A stretch of 64,000 nt of DNA from Paenibacillus sp. 481 (GTDB lineage Bacteria > Bacillota > Bacilli > Paenibacillales > Paenibacillaceae), in NCBI RefSeq assembly GCF_021223605.1, contig NZ_CP075175.1, forward strand, positions 3,117,501 through 3,181,500, given 5' to 3'. The notes under the pieces were generated by a model that was not told where the DNA came from, ran no database searches, and was given only the letters and a program-made list of their open reading frames with translations. The translations under genes and the position numbers were made by a program. Below, one piece after another: positions 42,737 to 51,838 of this stretch. How positions within the stretch are numbered: the first letter of the stretch is position 1; the number at the start of each line of letters is the position of its first letter.

Positions 42737-44581
42737 ATGATATTGCAGGCGCTGTATGAGCGATATGTAGACCTCTCGCAAGACCCTGATTCGGGAATTA
42801 GTGCACGGTTTTTCAGTTCGGTAGATGTGTCCTTCATCCTGCAAATCTCGCTTGCGGGTGAGTTGTTAAATATAGTCGATATACGAGAAACAGTTGGTAG
42901 GAAGTTAAGGCCGATGAAAATGATTGTACCCGAACAAGGTGTAAGATCCAGCGGAGTTAAACCGTATTATCTCTGCGATAAGCTGGAGTATTTAATTGGC
43001 CTTTACACACTAAATGACAAGTTAACAGCAGCAAAGAAAGCCAAACAAGTACAAGACGCGGCAGCTAAATATGAGAGTAGTGCACTTCTTCACAAACAGT
43101 TATTAGAGGATAGTATCGAAGAATCAGCAATAGCAATCACTCGTTTCTTTACATCATGGAACCCATCACAGGTTAGAGATCATCCAGTCGTCGTGCCGCT
43201 GTTGGATTCATTGGACAAGTCTACCAATCAGGTTGCGATATTCGAGGTTAAAGGCCAAATTAAACAATTTGTTCATCAGCACGAATCAATTCGGTCTGCA
43301 TGGATTGCGTTCAAGGAACAGGAATCGATGAAAGCTGATAGAGGCGGGCAATGTTTAATTACGGGAGCTTTTAATCAGCCTATTGCACGTATACATGATA
43401 TGAAAATAAAAGGGGTTCGCAATGCGCAATCTAGCGGTGCTGCTCTAGTGTCATTCAATATTTCTTCTTTTGAGTCGTACAACAAGGAAAAAAGCTTTAA
43501 CGCTCCAGTCAGCGAGCAGGCTGTATTTGCGTATACAACTGCTTTGAATCATCTGCTTGCTTCCGAGAGTAATCGCATGACTAATATGGGGGATATGACG
43601 GTCGTGTTTTGGAGTGGATCAAATCATAAAATTATTCCTTCTGAAGAAATTGCAAAATTTACACAATCCTTTTTTGTCTATGATCCGGACCCAACAGAAG
43701 TTGAGAATGATCAAGATCAAAATAAGTTGATATATGATTTATGGAGTCGTGTTCAGCGAGGGGATGAGCTAACAGAAGATATGGTACAAGCTCTACATAC
43801 GCCCTTCTATGTACTCGGACTGTCGCCTAATAATGCTCGTCTAGGTGTCCGTTTTTTTTGGAAAGGAGATCTACAACAATTAATTTATTTCTTCCGTTTG
43901 CATGCTACTGATCTAGAGATTGAGCAAGGCTACAGTCAATATCGTTTTCCAATAGTTACAAGAATGCTTTTGGAGACAGTACGGAAGGGAGACAAAGACG
44001 TTTGGAAGTCTATATCTCCTTCCTTGGGGGGACAGTTATTTCGGTCCGTCATTGAAGGTAAGCCATATCCGTATTTGCTGTTCACCTCCGTACTGAATCG
44101 AATCAAAATTGAGGGTGAGATAAATTCAACGAGAGCAGCAATTTTGAAAGCTTACCTTGCGCGTTATGCACGTGTGCAACATAACGAATCATTAAAGGAG
44201 GTTATTACCGTGGGACTTAACGAGCAAACACAAGACGTGGCTTATCGACTAGGTCGCTTGTTCGCTGTGTTGGAGAAAGCACAACAGGATGCTGCAGGTG
44301 GTCCAAAAAAATTAAATAGTACGATAAAAGATCGTTATTTTGCTTCAGCAGCGAGTACGCCGGCGAATGTATTTCCTGTCCTATTAAAGTTAGCGCAGCA
44401 TCATATTTCCAAATCAAAATACGGTTCATTTAGAGATGGTGAGATTGAGAAGATTATGTCAGGGATGGAAGTTACGGAATTCCCGAAGTATTTCAATTTA
44501 CATAAACAAGGTGTTTTTATGTTGGGTTACTACCATCAAAAAAATTTCATGTACAAGAAAGGTGAGGACAAAGATGAGTAA
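42737..44581 (+). CDS. cas8c: Cas8c/Csd1 large subunit of type I-C Cascade
   Basis: 614 residues, in the usual range for Csd1. Conserved family phrases include PYYLCDKLEYLIGL near residue 75 and CLITGAFNQPIARIH near 210. The C-terminal half can also be made as a separate Cas11c small subunit from an internal start; a candidate here is ATTAAAGGAGG followed by GTGGGACTTAACGAG at 44211 (internal GTG). Cas8c recognises the PAM and the target strand. It overlaps cas7 by 8 bp. Confidence 0.95.
   Translation: MILQALYERYVDLSQDPDSGISARFFSSVDVSFILQISLAGELLNIVDIRETVGRKLRPMKMIVPEQGVRSSGVKPYYLCDKLEYLIGLYTLNDKLTAAKKAKQVQDAAAKYESSALLHKQLLEDSIEESAIAITRFFTSWNPSQVRDHPVVVPLLDSLDKSTNQVAIFEVKGQIKQFVHQHESIRSAWIAFKEQESMKADRGGQCLITGAFNQPIARIHDMKIKGVRNAQSSGAALVSFNISSFESYNKEKSFNAPVSEQAVFAYTTALNHLLASESNRMTNMGDMTVVFWSGSNHKIIPSEEIAKFTQSFFVYDPDPTEVENDQDQNKLIYDLWSRVQRGDELTEDMVQALHTPFYVLGLSPNNARLGVRFFWKGDLQQLIYFFRLHATDLEIEQGYSQYRFPIVTRMLLETVRKGDKDVWKSISPSLGGQLFRSVIEGKPYPYLLFTSVLNRIKIEGEINSTRAAILKAYLARYARVQHNESLKEVITVGLNEQTQDVAYRLGRLFAVLEKAQQDAAGGPKKLNSTIKDRYFASAASTPANVFPVLLKLAQHHISKSKYGSFRDGEIEKIMSGMEVTEFPKYFNLHKQGVFMLGYYHQKNFMYKKGEDKDE
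44211..44581 (+). CDS. Candidate Cas11c small subunit from an internal start in cas8c
   Basis: GTG 44211 lies behind a strong internal Shine-Dalgarno (AAAGGAGG, about 44193-44200) in the cas8c frame, and would give 123 residues (MGLNEQTQDVAYRLGRLFAV to the Cas8c end). Type I-C systems are known to make Cas11c by internal initiation in cas8c at this place, and the helical C-terminal content fits. The long start spacing (about 10 nt) is acceptable. Not proven by sequence. Confidence 0.65.
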
Positions 44582-45464
44582 TGAGAAAATTTTTCAACCA
44601 ATCCAGAAACGATATGATTTCACTGTCTTTTTTGATGTAACGAATGGAAATCCGAACGGCGATCCAGATGCAGGTAACATGCCGCGTATGGATGCGGAAA
44701 CAGGGCACGGTATTGTCACTGATGTATGTCTAAAACGAAAAGTTCGGAACTATGTGGAAATCGTTAAAGGTGCTGATACAGGTCACGGAATTTATGTGAC
44801 GGAAGGTGCTGTACTGAACGAGCAGCATCGTAGAGCTTACGTTTCTATTCGTGGAGATGAAGAAGCTAAAGCGCAAGAATTGAAACCAAAGGATAAATCT
44901 GAGGCCCATATCCTTACGCAATGGATGTGCAGCAATTTCTATGATGTTCGAGCTTTTGGTGCCGTTATGACGACTAAAGTCAATTGTGGTCAAGTGAAGG
45001 GGCCTGTGCAATTTACGTTTGCTCGTAGTGTAGACCCTATTTTTCCAAGTGAAATTACGATTACGCGTCAAGCTGTTACTCAGGAAGGTCAGGAAAAAGA
45101 ACGTGAGATGGGTCGCAAGCACATTGTTCCTTATGCCATTTATCGAATGAATGGGTTCATATCGGCTCATTTAGCGAGTAAGACGAATTTTACAGATGAG
45201 GACTTGAGTCTGCTCTGGGATTCGATTGTTAATATGTTTGAACACGATCGCTCCGCTTCGCGGGGAGAAATGACCGTTAGAAAGCTCATTATTTTTGAAC
45301 ATGAATCACCATTAGGTCAAGCACCTGCACATCAATTGTTTGATCGAATTTCGGTAGAGAAGGCGCAGAAAGATGCAGATCAACCAGCCCGCTCCTATCA
45401 GGATTACGTGATTACGATTGATCAGAATCAGCTTCCGGCAGGCGTGTCCATTATCGAAAAGTGA
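44574..45464 (+). CDS. cas7: Cas7c/Csd2 backbone subunit of type I-C Cascade
   Basis: 296 residues from ATG 44574, which overlaps the cas8c stop (ATGAGTAA) and follows AAGGTGAGG; the frame is open far upstream but that part belongs to cas8c sequence. Family hallmarks are FFDVTNGNPNGDPDAGNMPR and later FGAVMTTKVNCGQVKGPVQF. Several copies line the crRNA. The stop overlaps the cas4 start (TGATG). Confidence 0.97.
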   Translation: MSNEKIFQPIQKRYDFTVFFDVTNGNPNGDPDAGNMPRMDAETGHGIVTDVCLKRKVRNYVEIVKGADTGHGIYVTEGAVLNEQHRRAYVSIRGDEEAKAQELKPKDKSEAHILTQWMCSNFYDVRAFGAVMTTKVNCGQVKGPVQFTFARSVDPIFPSEITITRQAVTQEGQEKEREMGRKHIVPYAIYRMNGFISAHLASKTNFTDEDLSLLWDSIVNMFEHDRSASRGEMTVRKLIIFEHESPLGQAPAHQLFDRISVEKAQKDADQPARSYQDYVITIDQNQLPAGVSIIEK

Positions 45465-46153
45465 TGGCTTATACGGAGGATGAACTACTGGCGTTGTCAG
45501 GAATTCAGCATTATGCGTATTGTACGCGTCAATGGGCACTCATTCATTTGGAACAGCAATGGGCAGAAAATGTACGAACATTTGAAGGACGACAGCTTCA
45601 TCAACGTGTAGATAACGTTTATTTACAGGAATCACGGGGAAATATCCTCATTCGCAGAGCCGTGCCCCTCGTTTCCTATAACTTAGGAATATATGGGGTA
45701 TCCGATGTAGTTGAATTTCGAAAAGCTGACACTGATAGTCATGACGTGGGATTGACTCTTCATGAGCGAGATGGGGAATGGGTACCTTATCCTGTGGAGT
45801 ACAAGAGAGGGAAGCCAAAGCCATTAGCATGGGATGAACTGCAACTGTGTGCCCAAGCGATGTGTTTAGAAGAGATGTTGCATATACCCGTACCTGAAGG
45901 AGCGATATATTATAAGGAATGGGAACGACGAGTCCCTATTACATTTCATGAGAAACTTCGACAACAGGTAGAAGAGTTATACAAAGAAATGCACCGTTTA
46001 CTCGCTGAAGGAAATACACCCACTGCTAGATATGGGAACAAATGTAGACATTGTTCTCTGGAATCGATTTGTGTCCCTAAACTGAATCGCAAGACGAGTC
46101 AATATCTCCAACAGTTATTTGATGATGAGTGGGCTGGGAAGGAAGAAACCTAA
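45464..46153 (+). CDS. cas4: Cas4 RecB-like nuclease (adaptation)
   Basis: 229 residues from ATG 45464 in the TGATG overlap with cas7; GTG 45461 is an alternative one codon earlier. Iron-sulfur cysteines are visible in HYAYCTRQW near the N-terminus and CRHCSLESIC near the C-terminus. The nuclease core includes PVEYKRGKPK, and GVSDVVEF supplies an acidic ligand. Cas4 trims prespacers and selects their PAM end with Cas1-Cas2. It overlaps cas1 by one base. Confidence 0.96.
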   Translation: MAYTEDELLALSGIQHYAYCTRQWALIHLEQQWAENVRTFEGRQLHQRVDNVYLQESRGNILIRRAVPLVSYNLGIYGVSDVVEFRKADTDSHDVGLTLHERDGEWVPYPVEYKRGKPKPLAWDELQLCAQAMCLEEMLHIPVPEGAIYYKEWERRVPITFHEKLRQQVEELYKEMHRLLAEGNTPTARYGNKCRHCSLESICVPKLNRKTSQYLQQLFDDEWAGKEET

Positions 46154-47184
46154 TGCGTAAGCTGTTAAATATTTTGTATGTAACTTCTCCTAAGTCTTAC
46201 ATCAAGCGAGATGGAGAAAATATCGTCATTTACAACGATCAGACAGAGACTTTTCGGATTCCAGCACACAACCTTGAGGGCATTGTGATGTTTGGATATA
46301 TGGGGGCTAGTCCTGGTGCAATGCAACTGTGCACGGAGCAGGGGATTGCCCTCTCTTTTCTGAAGGAAAGTGGACAGTTTATGGCTAGGGTACAAGGTAA
46401 GGTGTCAGGAAACGTGCTATTACGTCGCAGGCAATACCGTATGGCTGATATGGATGCGGATTGTGTGCGTATAGCTACCCGATTCATTGCAGCGAAGGTG
46501 GCCAATTCCCGAAATGTGTTGATCCGAGGCATTCGGGATCATGGGGAACATGTCAATCAAACATTAGTTCGTAATACTTCAGATGAATTGAAAAAATCGG
46601 TACGCAAAGTCATGCATGTCACGTCTCTAGATGAGATTCTGGGGGTAGAGGGTGACGCATCCAAAAGGTATTTTGCTGCGATGAATGAGCTTATTTTATA
46701 TGGAAAAGAAGCGTTTTATATGAAAGGGAGAAATCGTCGTCCACCTCGGGATCGTATGAATGCACTATTGTCCTATTTATATACTTTTTTGATGCTGGAA
46801 ACGCAATCTGCTCTAGAGACGGTTGGATTGGACCCGGCAGTAGGATTTTTGCATAGAGACAGGCCAGGCAGAGCAAGTCTGGCTTTGGATGTTATGGAAG
46901 AGCTTCGGGCATATATGGTGGATCGTTTGGCACTATCTCTTGTGAATCGAAAGCAAATCCAAGTGAACGATTTTCTTGTTCAGGAGAATGAAGCCGTTAT
47001 TTTGAAACAAGATGCTCGCAAAAAGGTAATCTCTGCTTGGCAGGAACGCAAGCAAACCGTTATCACCCATCCGTATTTGAAGGAGAAAATACAACTAGGT
47101 TTGCTGCCTTACGTTCAAGCTTTACTGTTAGCTCGACATATTCGAGGTGATTTGGATGATTATCCTCCATTTGTATGGAAGTGA
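46153..47184 (+). CDS. cas1: Cas1 integrase (type I-C)
   Basis: 343 residues from ATG 46153 (TAATG overlap with cas4). The metal-binding active site is carried by Glu166 in GVEGDASKRYF, His in VGFLHRDRPGR and Asp/Glu in ALDVMEELR. With Cas2 it inserts new spacers at the leader end. The stretch around Glu166 is the part that survives in the relic at about 38157-38194. Confidence 0.97.
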   Translation: MRKLLNILYVTSPKSYIKRDGENIVIYNDQTETFRIPAHNLEGIVMFGYMGASPGAMQLCTEQGIALSFLKESGQFMARVQGKVSGNVLLRRRQYRMADMDADCVRIATRFIAAKVANSRNVLIRGIRDHGEHVNQTLVRNTSDELKKSVRKVMHVTSLDEILGVEGDASKRYFAAMNELILYGKEAFYMKGRNRRPPRDRMNALLSYLYTFLMLETQSALETVGLDPAVGFLHRDRPGRASLALDVMEELRAYMVDRLALSLVNRKQIQVNDFLVQENEAVILKQDARKKVISAWQERKQTVITHPYLKEKIQLGLLPYVQALLLARHIRGDLDDYPPFVWK

Positions 47185-47195
47185 GGAACTAAGCT

Positions 47196-47486
47196 ATGAT
47201 GGTATTAGTTACATATGATGTGAGTACAGAAGATGCAGATGGTCGTCGCCGATTGCGTCAGGTAGCAAAAGCTTGTGTCAATGTAGGGCAGCGGGTTCAG
47301 AACTCCGTTTTTGAATGTAATCTAGACCCGTTGCAGCTTATGCAGTTGAAGCACCAGCTTGAGCAAATTATTGATAAAAATAAGGATAGTGTAAGGTACT
47401 ATAACTTAGGGAAGAACTGGGGTAATCGGGTAGAACATGTAGGTGCAAAGGAAACCTACAATCCGGAAGGAATAATTATCATTTAA
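47196..47486 (+). CDS. cas2: Cas2 (type I-C)
   Basis: 96 residues with the Cas2 ferredoxin-like fold; MMVLVTYDVSTEDADGRRRL has the conserved Asp of the first strand. It bridges the Cas1 dimers in the integration complex. It starts 11 bp after cas1. Its last 24 codons and the leader behind it are duplicated almost unchanged 9189 bp upstream (38225-38472). Confidence 0.96.
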   Translation: MMVLVTYDVSTEDADGRRRLRQVAKACVNVGQRVQNSVFECNLDPLQLMQLKHQLEQIIDKNKDSVRYYNLGKNWGNRVEHVGAKETYNPEGIIII

Positions 47487-47661
47487 TGATCTGAGCGCGA
47501 ACCTCTAGCTCACATGAAATTCCTAGGGGGTTCGCGCTTCTTTGATAGCAAGGTTTGTAGGTGTTTTGGGTACTGAATTATTGTGATAGTTCATCTTCAA
47601 CATTTAGGTTCGCTATTTTAATGCTTTGAGTCCTTGTGGTATAAGGGCTGATTTAATACCT
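47487..47661 (+). promoter_or_regulatory. CRISPR leader of array 2
   Basis: 175 bp between the cas2 stop and the first repeat of array 2. It equals the array 1 leader except T47642. A hairpin, GCGCGAACC (47495-47503) with GGTTCGCGC (47529-47537) and TTCTTT behind it, probably ends the cas transcript; the remaining 120 bp should carry the array promoter and integration signals. Confidence 0.85.
47495..47543 (+). terminator. Terminator of the cas operon, within the leader
   Basis: A 9-bp perfect stem (GCGCGAACC with GGTTCGCGC), a 25-base loop, then TTCTTTG. The same hairpin stands in the array 1 leader. Confidence 0.7.
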
Positions 47662-48750
47662 GTCGCTCCTTACGCAGGAGTGTGGATTGAAACCAACCAC
47701 AGAAAAGTAGTATGTGGGCAGTTGAGGGTCGCTCCTTACGCAGGAGTGTGGATTGAAACCTATTGAGGCCGAAATAGGAGGGGCTGACGGAAGTCGCTCC
47801 TTACGCAGGAGTGTGGATTGAAACCTTTAAGTACCCCACCTAGTTGTTGATCTAATGAGTCGCTCCTTACGCAGGAGTGTGGATTGAAACTTCATCCTCC
47901 ATACCATTATTTTTTAAACTTTGAGTCGCTCCTTACGCAGGAGTGTGGATTGAAACAGTTACGGCCTGACGTGATTTACCTGTCCGAGACGTCGCTCCTT
48001 ACGCAGGAGTGTGGATTGAAACGCATTACTCCCCGGAGAGCGCGTGTTCGTTCGCAGTCGCTCCTTACGCAGGAGTGTGGATTGAAACATTAGCCATATA
48101 GAAAAAGATCGTCGCATCCCGCGTCGCTCCTTACGCAGGAGTGTGGATTGAAACTGCTTGGATTGTTTTATACGACTCGATCAATTTGTCGCTCCTTACG
48201 CAGGAGTGTGGATTGAAACTCTTTGGTATGAGGATTGACGTTCTATCCCCCGTGTCGCTCCTTACGCAGGAGTGTGGATTGAAACCTCGGTAGCTGCGCA
48301 ACTGTCCAGATTCAATCCGAGTCGCTCCTTACGCAGGAGCGTGGATTGAAACGTGTTTGTTCGGATTCATCCGATTGGCGGTGTCGCGTCGCTCCTTACG
48401 CAGGAGCGTGGATTGAAACACCAACTACCAAGGCAATCTATCGGATGTCAATTGTCGCTCCTTACGCAGGAGCGTGGATTGAAACCCTGTTGCCGTAATC
48501 GGATATTTCCACTTAGAGGAAGTCGCTCCTTACGCAGGAGCGTGGATTGAAACGTTCATCGTTAAGCGAACGAACCATTTGTTCCTCGTCGCTCCTTACG
48601 CAGGAGCGTGGATTGAAACATCATTGCGTTTGTTTTATAGTACTCATCATTGAGTCGCTCCTTACGCAGGAGCGTGGATTGAAACCCTGATATTTTCTCC
48701 CACAAAGGGTAGTATTAAGTCGCTCCTTACGCAGGAGCGTGAATTGAATC
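47662..48750 (+). CRISPR. Type I-C CRISPR array 2: 17 repeats, 16 spacers
   Basis: Repeats of 32 bp start at 47662, 47728, 47793, 47859, 47925, 47991, 48057, 48123, 48188, 48254, 48321, 48388, 48454, 48522, 48588, 48654 and 48719. The ten leader-proximal repeats read CAGGAGTGTGG where the seven distal ones and all of array 1 read CAGGAGCGTGG. The final repeat is degenerate (GTGAATTGAATC), marking the old trailer end. Spacers are mostly 33-36 nt and all different. Confidence 0.98.
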
Positions 48751-48944
48751 TCGGCTGTCTTGATTCAAGTGATGCTTATGACGAAGCTTCTTTCCAAATA
48801 GCGATGTCGAATGTCGCTGGCAATGAAGTTCAGGGCTGCGGAGCAGGATTTGTGACAAGGCGGTCGTTATAGTCGGTAATGCTAGACAATTTAATCGATT
48901 TTCAACAAATGTTCGGGGATACCATTCAAAAGGATAGGGCTATA

Positions 48945-49160
48945 TTAGCAATCTCGTTTCTACTTTGTTAGTAAAGTGGCTCTCTGATTCGATTTATTAG
49001 AAATATTATGAATAATATTTCCGTCCAGATGATTTGGAATTTGATCAAAAAGTTTTTTGATGATGAAGATGATCTCGAAGTAAATTGTATGATCAAATAT
49101 GACGGGCAACTGACCGGCTGCTTTCTATCTATTGAGCTGCGAGGAAAGAGCAAGATATGG
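48945..49160 (+). pseudogene. Decayed acetyltransferase (GNAT) fragment
   Basis: DNA from TTAGCA to about 49160 aligns with the 5' part of the intact GNAT-NUDIX gene (51860-52080). GTAAAGTGGCTCTC is identical, and later TTTTTTGATGATGAAGATGA and GAAGTAAA match TTTTTATGATGATGAATATG and GAAGTAAA. Several stops and frameshifts interrupt it, and the C-terminal part is absent. It lies between array 2 and the CAP gene. Confidence 0.78.
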
Positions 49161-49548
49161 ATGTGCTGAACTATAGGGATTATCTAATATTAAAATATGG
49201 TTGTAGACATGCAGTAGATTTAATTTACGAAATTAGCGATTGAGGCGCAAAAATTTGGAGTCGTTATTTATGGGGCTATCCTCCTCGTTTCCTTATAAAT
49301 TAAAAGATATGCTGTAAATATCGTTACCCAAAGGACCTACAATTTTGCTAACCATCATAAGTAATGTAGAGCTTTTAGCTTATTTTTAATAGCCCTATTT
49401 ATGAATTGACGTTGAATTCCGATAGCTATATTTAACGATGATGAGGAGGAGACAAGCCTACCCGTATATACGAATCAACGTATACATGGCGTCTTGCTGG
49501 GCCTGTTTCTGACATCGCGTAATTATCATCTGGGGAGGAAACTTCATC
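49161..49548. other. Gap before the CAP gene
   Basis: No gene is recognisable in these 388 bp. The sequence is A/T-rich, with stops in all frames and no clear repeat. The end carries GGGGAGGAAAC as the ribosome site of the CAP gene. A perfect inverted repeat ACGTTGATTCG-type pattern (CGTATATACGAATCAACGTATACATGG region, 49462-49490) may contain its promoter but no confident boxes were found. Confidence 0.4.
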
Positions 49549-51666
49549 ATGCGTAAGATTATAGCTATTAGTGCGTTTGCTTTTCTGTTTACCGGTCTAT
49601 CTTATATGGCCCCATCTCATATGGTTGGGACAAGTTATGTATCAACTGCTTATGCGCAAGAGCAAAGCGGTCTATTCAACATTTCACTTGGTGCTTCCGA
49701 AGCAGCGGTTGTAGCTACGCTTGGTGAACCGAATCGCAAAGATCTGAGTCCGCTTGGGTATACATGGTTTATTTACAATAGCGATCCTTCTAAATATGTG
49801 CAAATCGGAATCGCGGACGGCAAAGTGGTCGATATGTATTCCAATGCTCCGCAAGCTCAAATTGGAGGAGTAGGTGTAGGGACGAGTCAGGCTGATTTTA
49901 GAAAGGCGTTTACCGTAGCAAACAGTGTAACGTTCTCTCACTTAAACGCGAAGCTTACGTTACAAAATCAGTCGTCTCGCATTTTAGTGAATCAAAACAA
50001 TCAGGCCTATGTGTTTTATGTTGATCGGGCAAACGACAATAAGATTTCAGCGATTCGTGTCATCGAACCGCAAAAATTGATGCAAAGCCGCCTCTACTCG
50101 TCGCGCATTTCTTACTACGGGTCAAAAGCTCCTAACTTCTCTGCTCCATCGCTTAACGCTGAACAACAAGTAGCAGTTGCTGAGGCAAACGAAAAACAAG
50201 TATTCGACCTGTTAAACGTGGCTCGTTCTCGCAACGGCCTGCCACCGTTAACTTGGAATGAATCGGCAGCTCAAGTAGCGCGGTCTCATAGCAAGGATAT
50301 GAAAGAAAACAACTTTTTCGGCAGCATGTCGCCTACGACTGGTAAAGATTCGTCCGCACGCTTGAATGACGCAAATATTGCTTTTGACCGCGCCGCAGAA
50401 TTTATTTCAGGCGGTACAGGCAGCGCCATCGATACTTACGAGAATATGATTGGCAACTCTTCCAACCGTAATACGATCTTGGAAAAAGAGTTCACAACGC
50501 TAGGTGTAGGCGCTTTTGCGAATTATTATACGAAGCTGTTCGTAACACCGTCCAATTTCGGAAACGTTGAAGAGCCAAGTACTGTGCCTGGAACAGATAC
50601 TGGCGTTGGGACTGGTTCCGGAACAGGAACTACCCCTGAAGCAAATTCTGGTATTGGTAATGGTGCTAGTTCCGGGTCTGGCAATAGCAATGGCAATAGC
50701 AATGGCAATAGCACAGGTTCCGGCGTGGATTTGAATACGGGTTCCGATACTGGTGTGGAAACGAAAAGTACACTGTTCAATCTCTCTATCGGTGCGATGG
50801 AAGAAGATGTCGTAAAGCAGCTTGGCAGCCCTGCCCGCATGGAGCCATCCGGTCTGGGATACACATGGTGGATCTACAACAGCAATCCTTCAACTTACGT
50901 TCAAATTGGGATTCAAGACGGCAAAGTTGTTGACGTTTACTCGAATGGCTCCCAAGCCCAAGTAGGCAAGATTGGTATTGGTTCTGGCGAGGAGATTCTT
51001 AGAGAAACATTCAGCATCACAAACGAAGTTAAATTTGCCTATAAAGGGTCAAACATTGTTGTTCAGAATCAAAGGGAAAACACGCTCATGGTAAAAGATA
51101 ATGTGGCGTATATCTTTTATTTGGACAAACACGACAACTATAAGGTGACGGGTATTCGGATCATGGAGCCATTTAAAATGCTGCAAGGCCAAAACTACGC
51201 CTTCTCCTATAGCTATCGGGGAGCGAAGCCCGATTTTACCGCGCCGACTTTGAGCGAAGCGGAAAATAAGGCGGTCGCTGAAGCGTTCGAGAAGCAAGTG
51301 TTTGATTTGGCTAACGTGATTCGTGTTCGCAACGGGCTGCCCCTGTTCACTTGGAATGAGGAAGCAGCTGTTGTAGGTAGAGGACACAGTAAAGATATGA
51401 AGGACAACAACTTCTTCGCACATATGTCTCCGACAACAGGGAAAAGTGTTGGCGGACGTTTGAAGGATGCGAGTGTTAACTATCGCCTAGCGGGAGAAAA
51501 TTTGGCGACAGGAATGAATAGTGCGATTGTTGCTCACGAAGGTTGGATGAACAGCCTTGGCCATCGTAAAAATATGCTTAATAAAGATTTTGCAACGCTA
51601 GGTGTAGGTGTCGTTCTCGACTACTATACGCAAGTATTTGTAACACCTTTCAATAATAGATTCTAA
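49549..51666 (+). CDS. Secreted protein with two CAP-associated and two CAP (SCP/PR1) domains
   Basis: 705 residues with a signal peptide ending near AYA-QEQ (about 37). Two homologous halves (about 43-340 and 405-705), each a CAP-associated N domain (LFNISLGASEAAVV; LFNLSIGAMEEDVV) plus a CAP domain, are joined by a Gly/Ser/Asn/Thr linker (about 345-400). The second CAP domain has the cavity residues in FAHMSP, AGEN and SLGHRKN. In the first, the aligned positions read FGSMSP, AAEF and SSNRNT, so both His are lost while the Glu remains. GGGGAGGAAAC precedes the start. CAP proteins of spore formers are secreted; the activity is unknown. Confidence 0.9.
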   Translation: MRKIIAISAFAFLFTGLSYMAPSHMVGTSYVSTAYAQEQSGLFNISLGASEAAVVATLGEPNRKDLSPLGYTWFIYNSDPSKYVQIGIADGKVVDMYSNAPQAQIGGVGVGTSQADFRKAFTVANSVTFSHLNAKLTLQNQSSRILVNQNNQAYVFYVDRANDNKISAIRVIEPQKLMQSRLYSSRISYYGSKAPNFSAPSLNAEQQVAVAEANEKQVFDLLNVARSRNGLPPLTWNESAAQVARSHSKDMKENNFFGSMSPTTGKDSSARLNDANIAFDRAAEFISGGTGSAIDTYENMIGNSSNRNTILEKEFTTLGVGAFANYYTKLFVTPSNFGNVEEPSTVPGTDTGVGTGSGTGTTPEANSGIGNGASSGSGNSNGNSNGNSTGSGVDLNTGSDTGVETKSTLFNLSIGAMEEDVVKQLGSPARMEPSGLGYTWWIYNSNPSTYVQIGIQDGKVVDVYSNGSQAQVGKIGIGSGEEILRETFSITNEVKFAYKGSNIVVQNQRENTLMVKDNVAYIFYLDKHDNYKVTGIRIMEPFKMLQGQNYAFSYSYRGAKPDFTAPTLSEAENKAVAEAFEKQVFDLANVIRVRNGLPLFTWNEEAAVVGRGHSKDMKDNNFFAHMSPTTGKSVGGRLKDASVNYRLAGENLATGMNSAIVAHEGWMNSLGHRKNMLNKDFATLGVGVVLDYYTQVFVTPFNNRF

Positions 51667-51690
51667 ATAAATGAATTGGATATAGCACGT

Positions 51691-51736
51691 AAAGAAAACA
51701 GCCCGTGTCTGCTAGACGGGGCTGTTTTCTTTTTTA
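51691..51736 (+). terminator. Terminator of the CAP gene
   Basis: AAAGAAAACAGCCC pairs with GGGGCTGTTTTCTTT (one bulge) and ends in TTTTTT. Confidence 0.93.
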
Positions 51737-51838
51737 GATTCGCTGTACAAGAGAAGGGGAGTCCGAAGTGAAGTTGAAAGTGAGATGTTGGTAAAATATG
51801 ATAGTACTTAAGAAGTTATTTAGAGGGGGAGATTATAC

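Noticed and set aside
38505-48718. Self-targeting spacers against genes of this window
   Set aside because: No spacer was seen to match the window by eye. This is not a full search; a both-strand comparison with the whole genome would decide.
37863-48944. Insertion of the CRISPR island between the SpoU methyltransferase gene and pheST
   Set aside because: In Bacillus pheS follows this gene, but no pheST is found on the right side in this window, so a simple insertion cannot be shown.
48751-48944. Possible gene remains directly behind array 2
   Set aside because: Short open stretches exist, but no family or internal match could be recognised.
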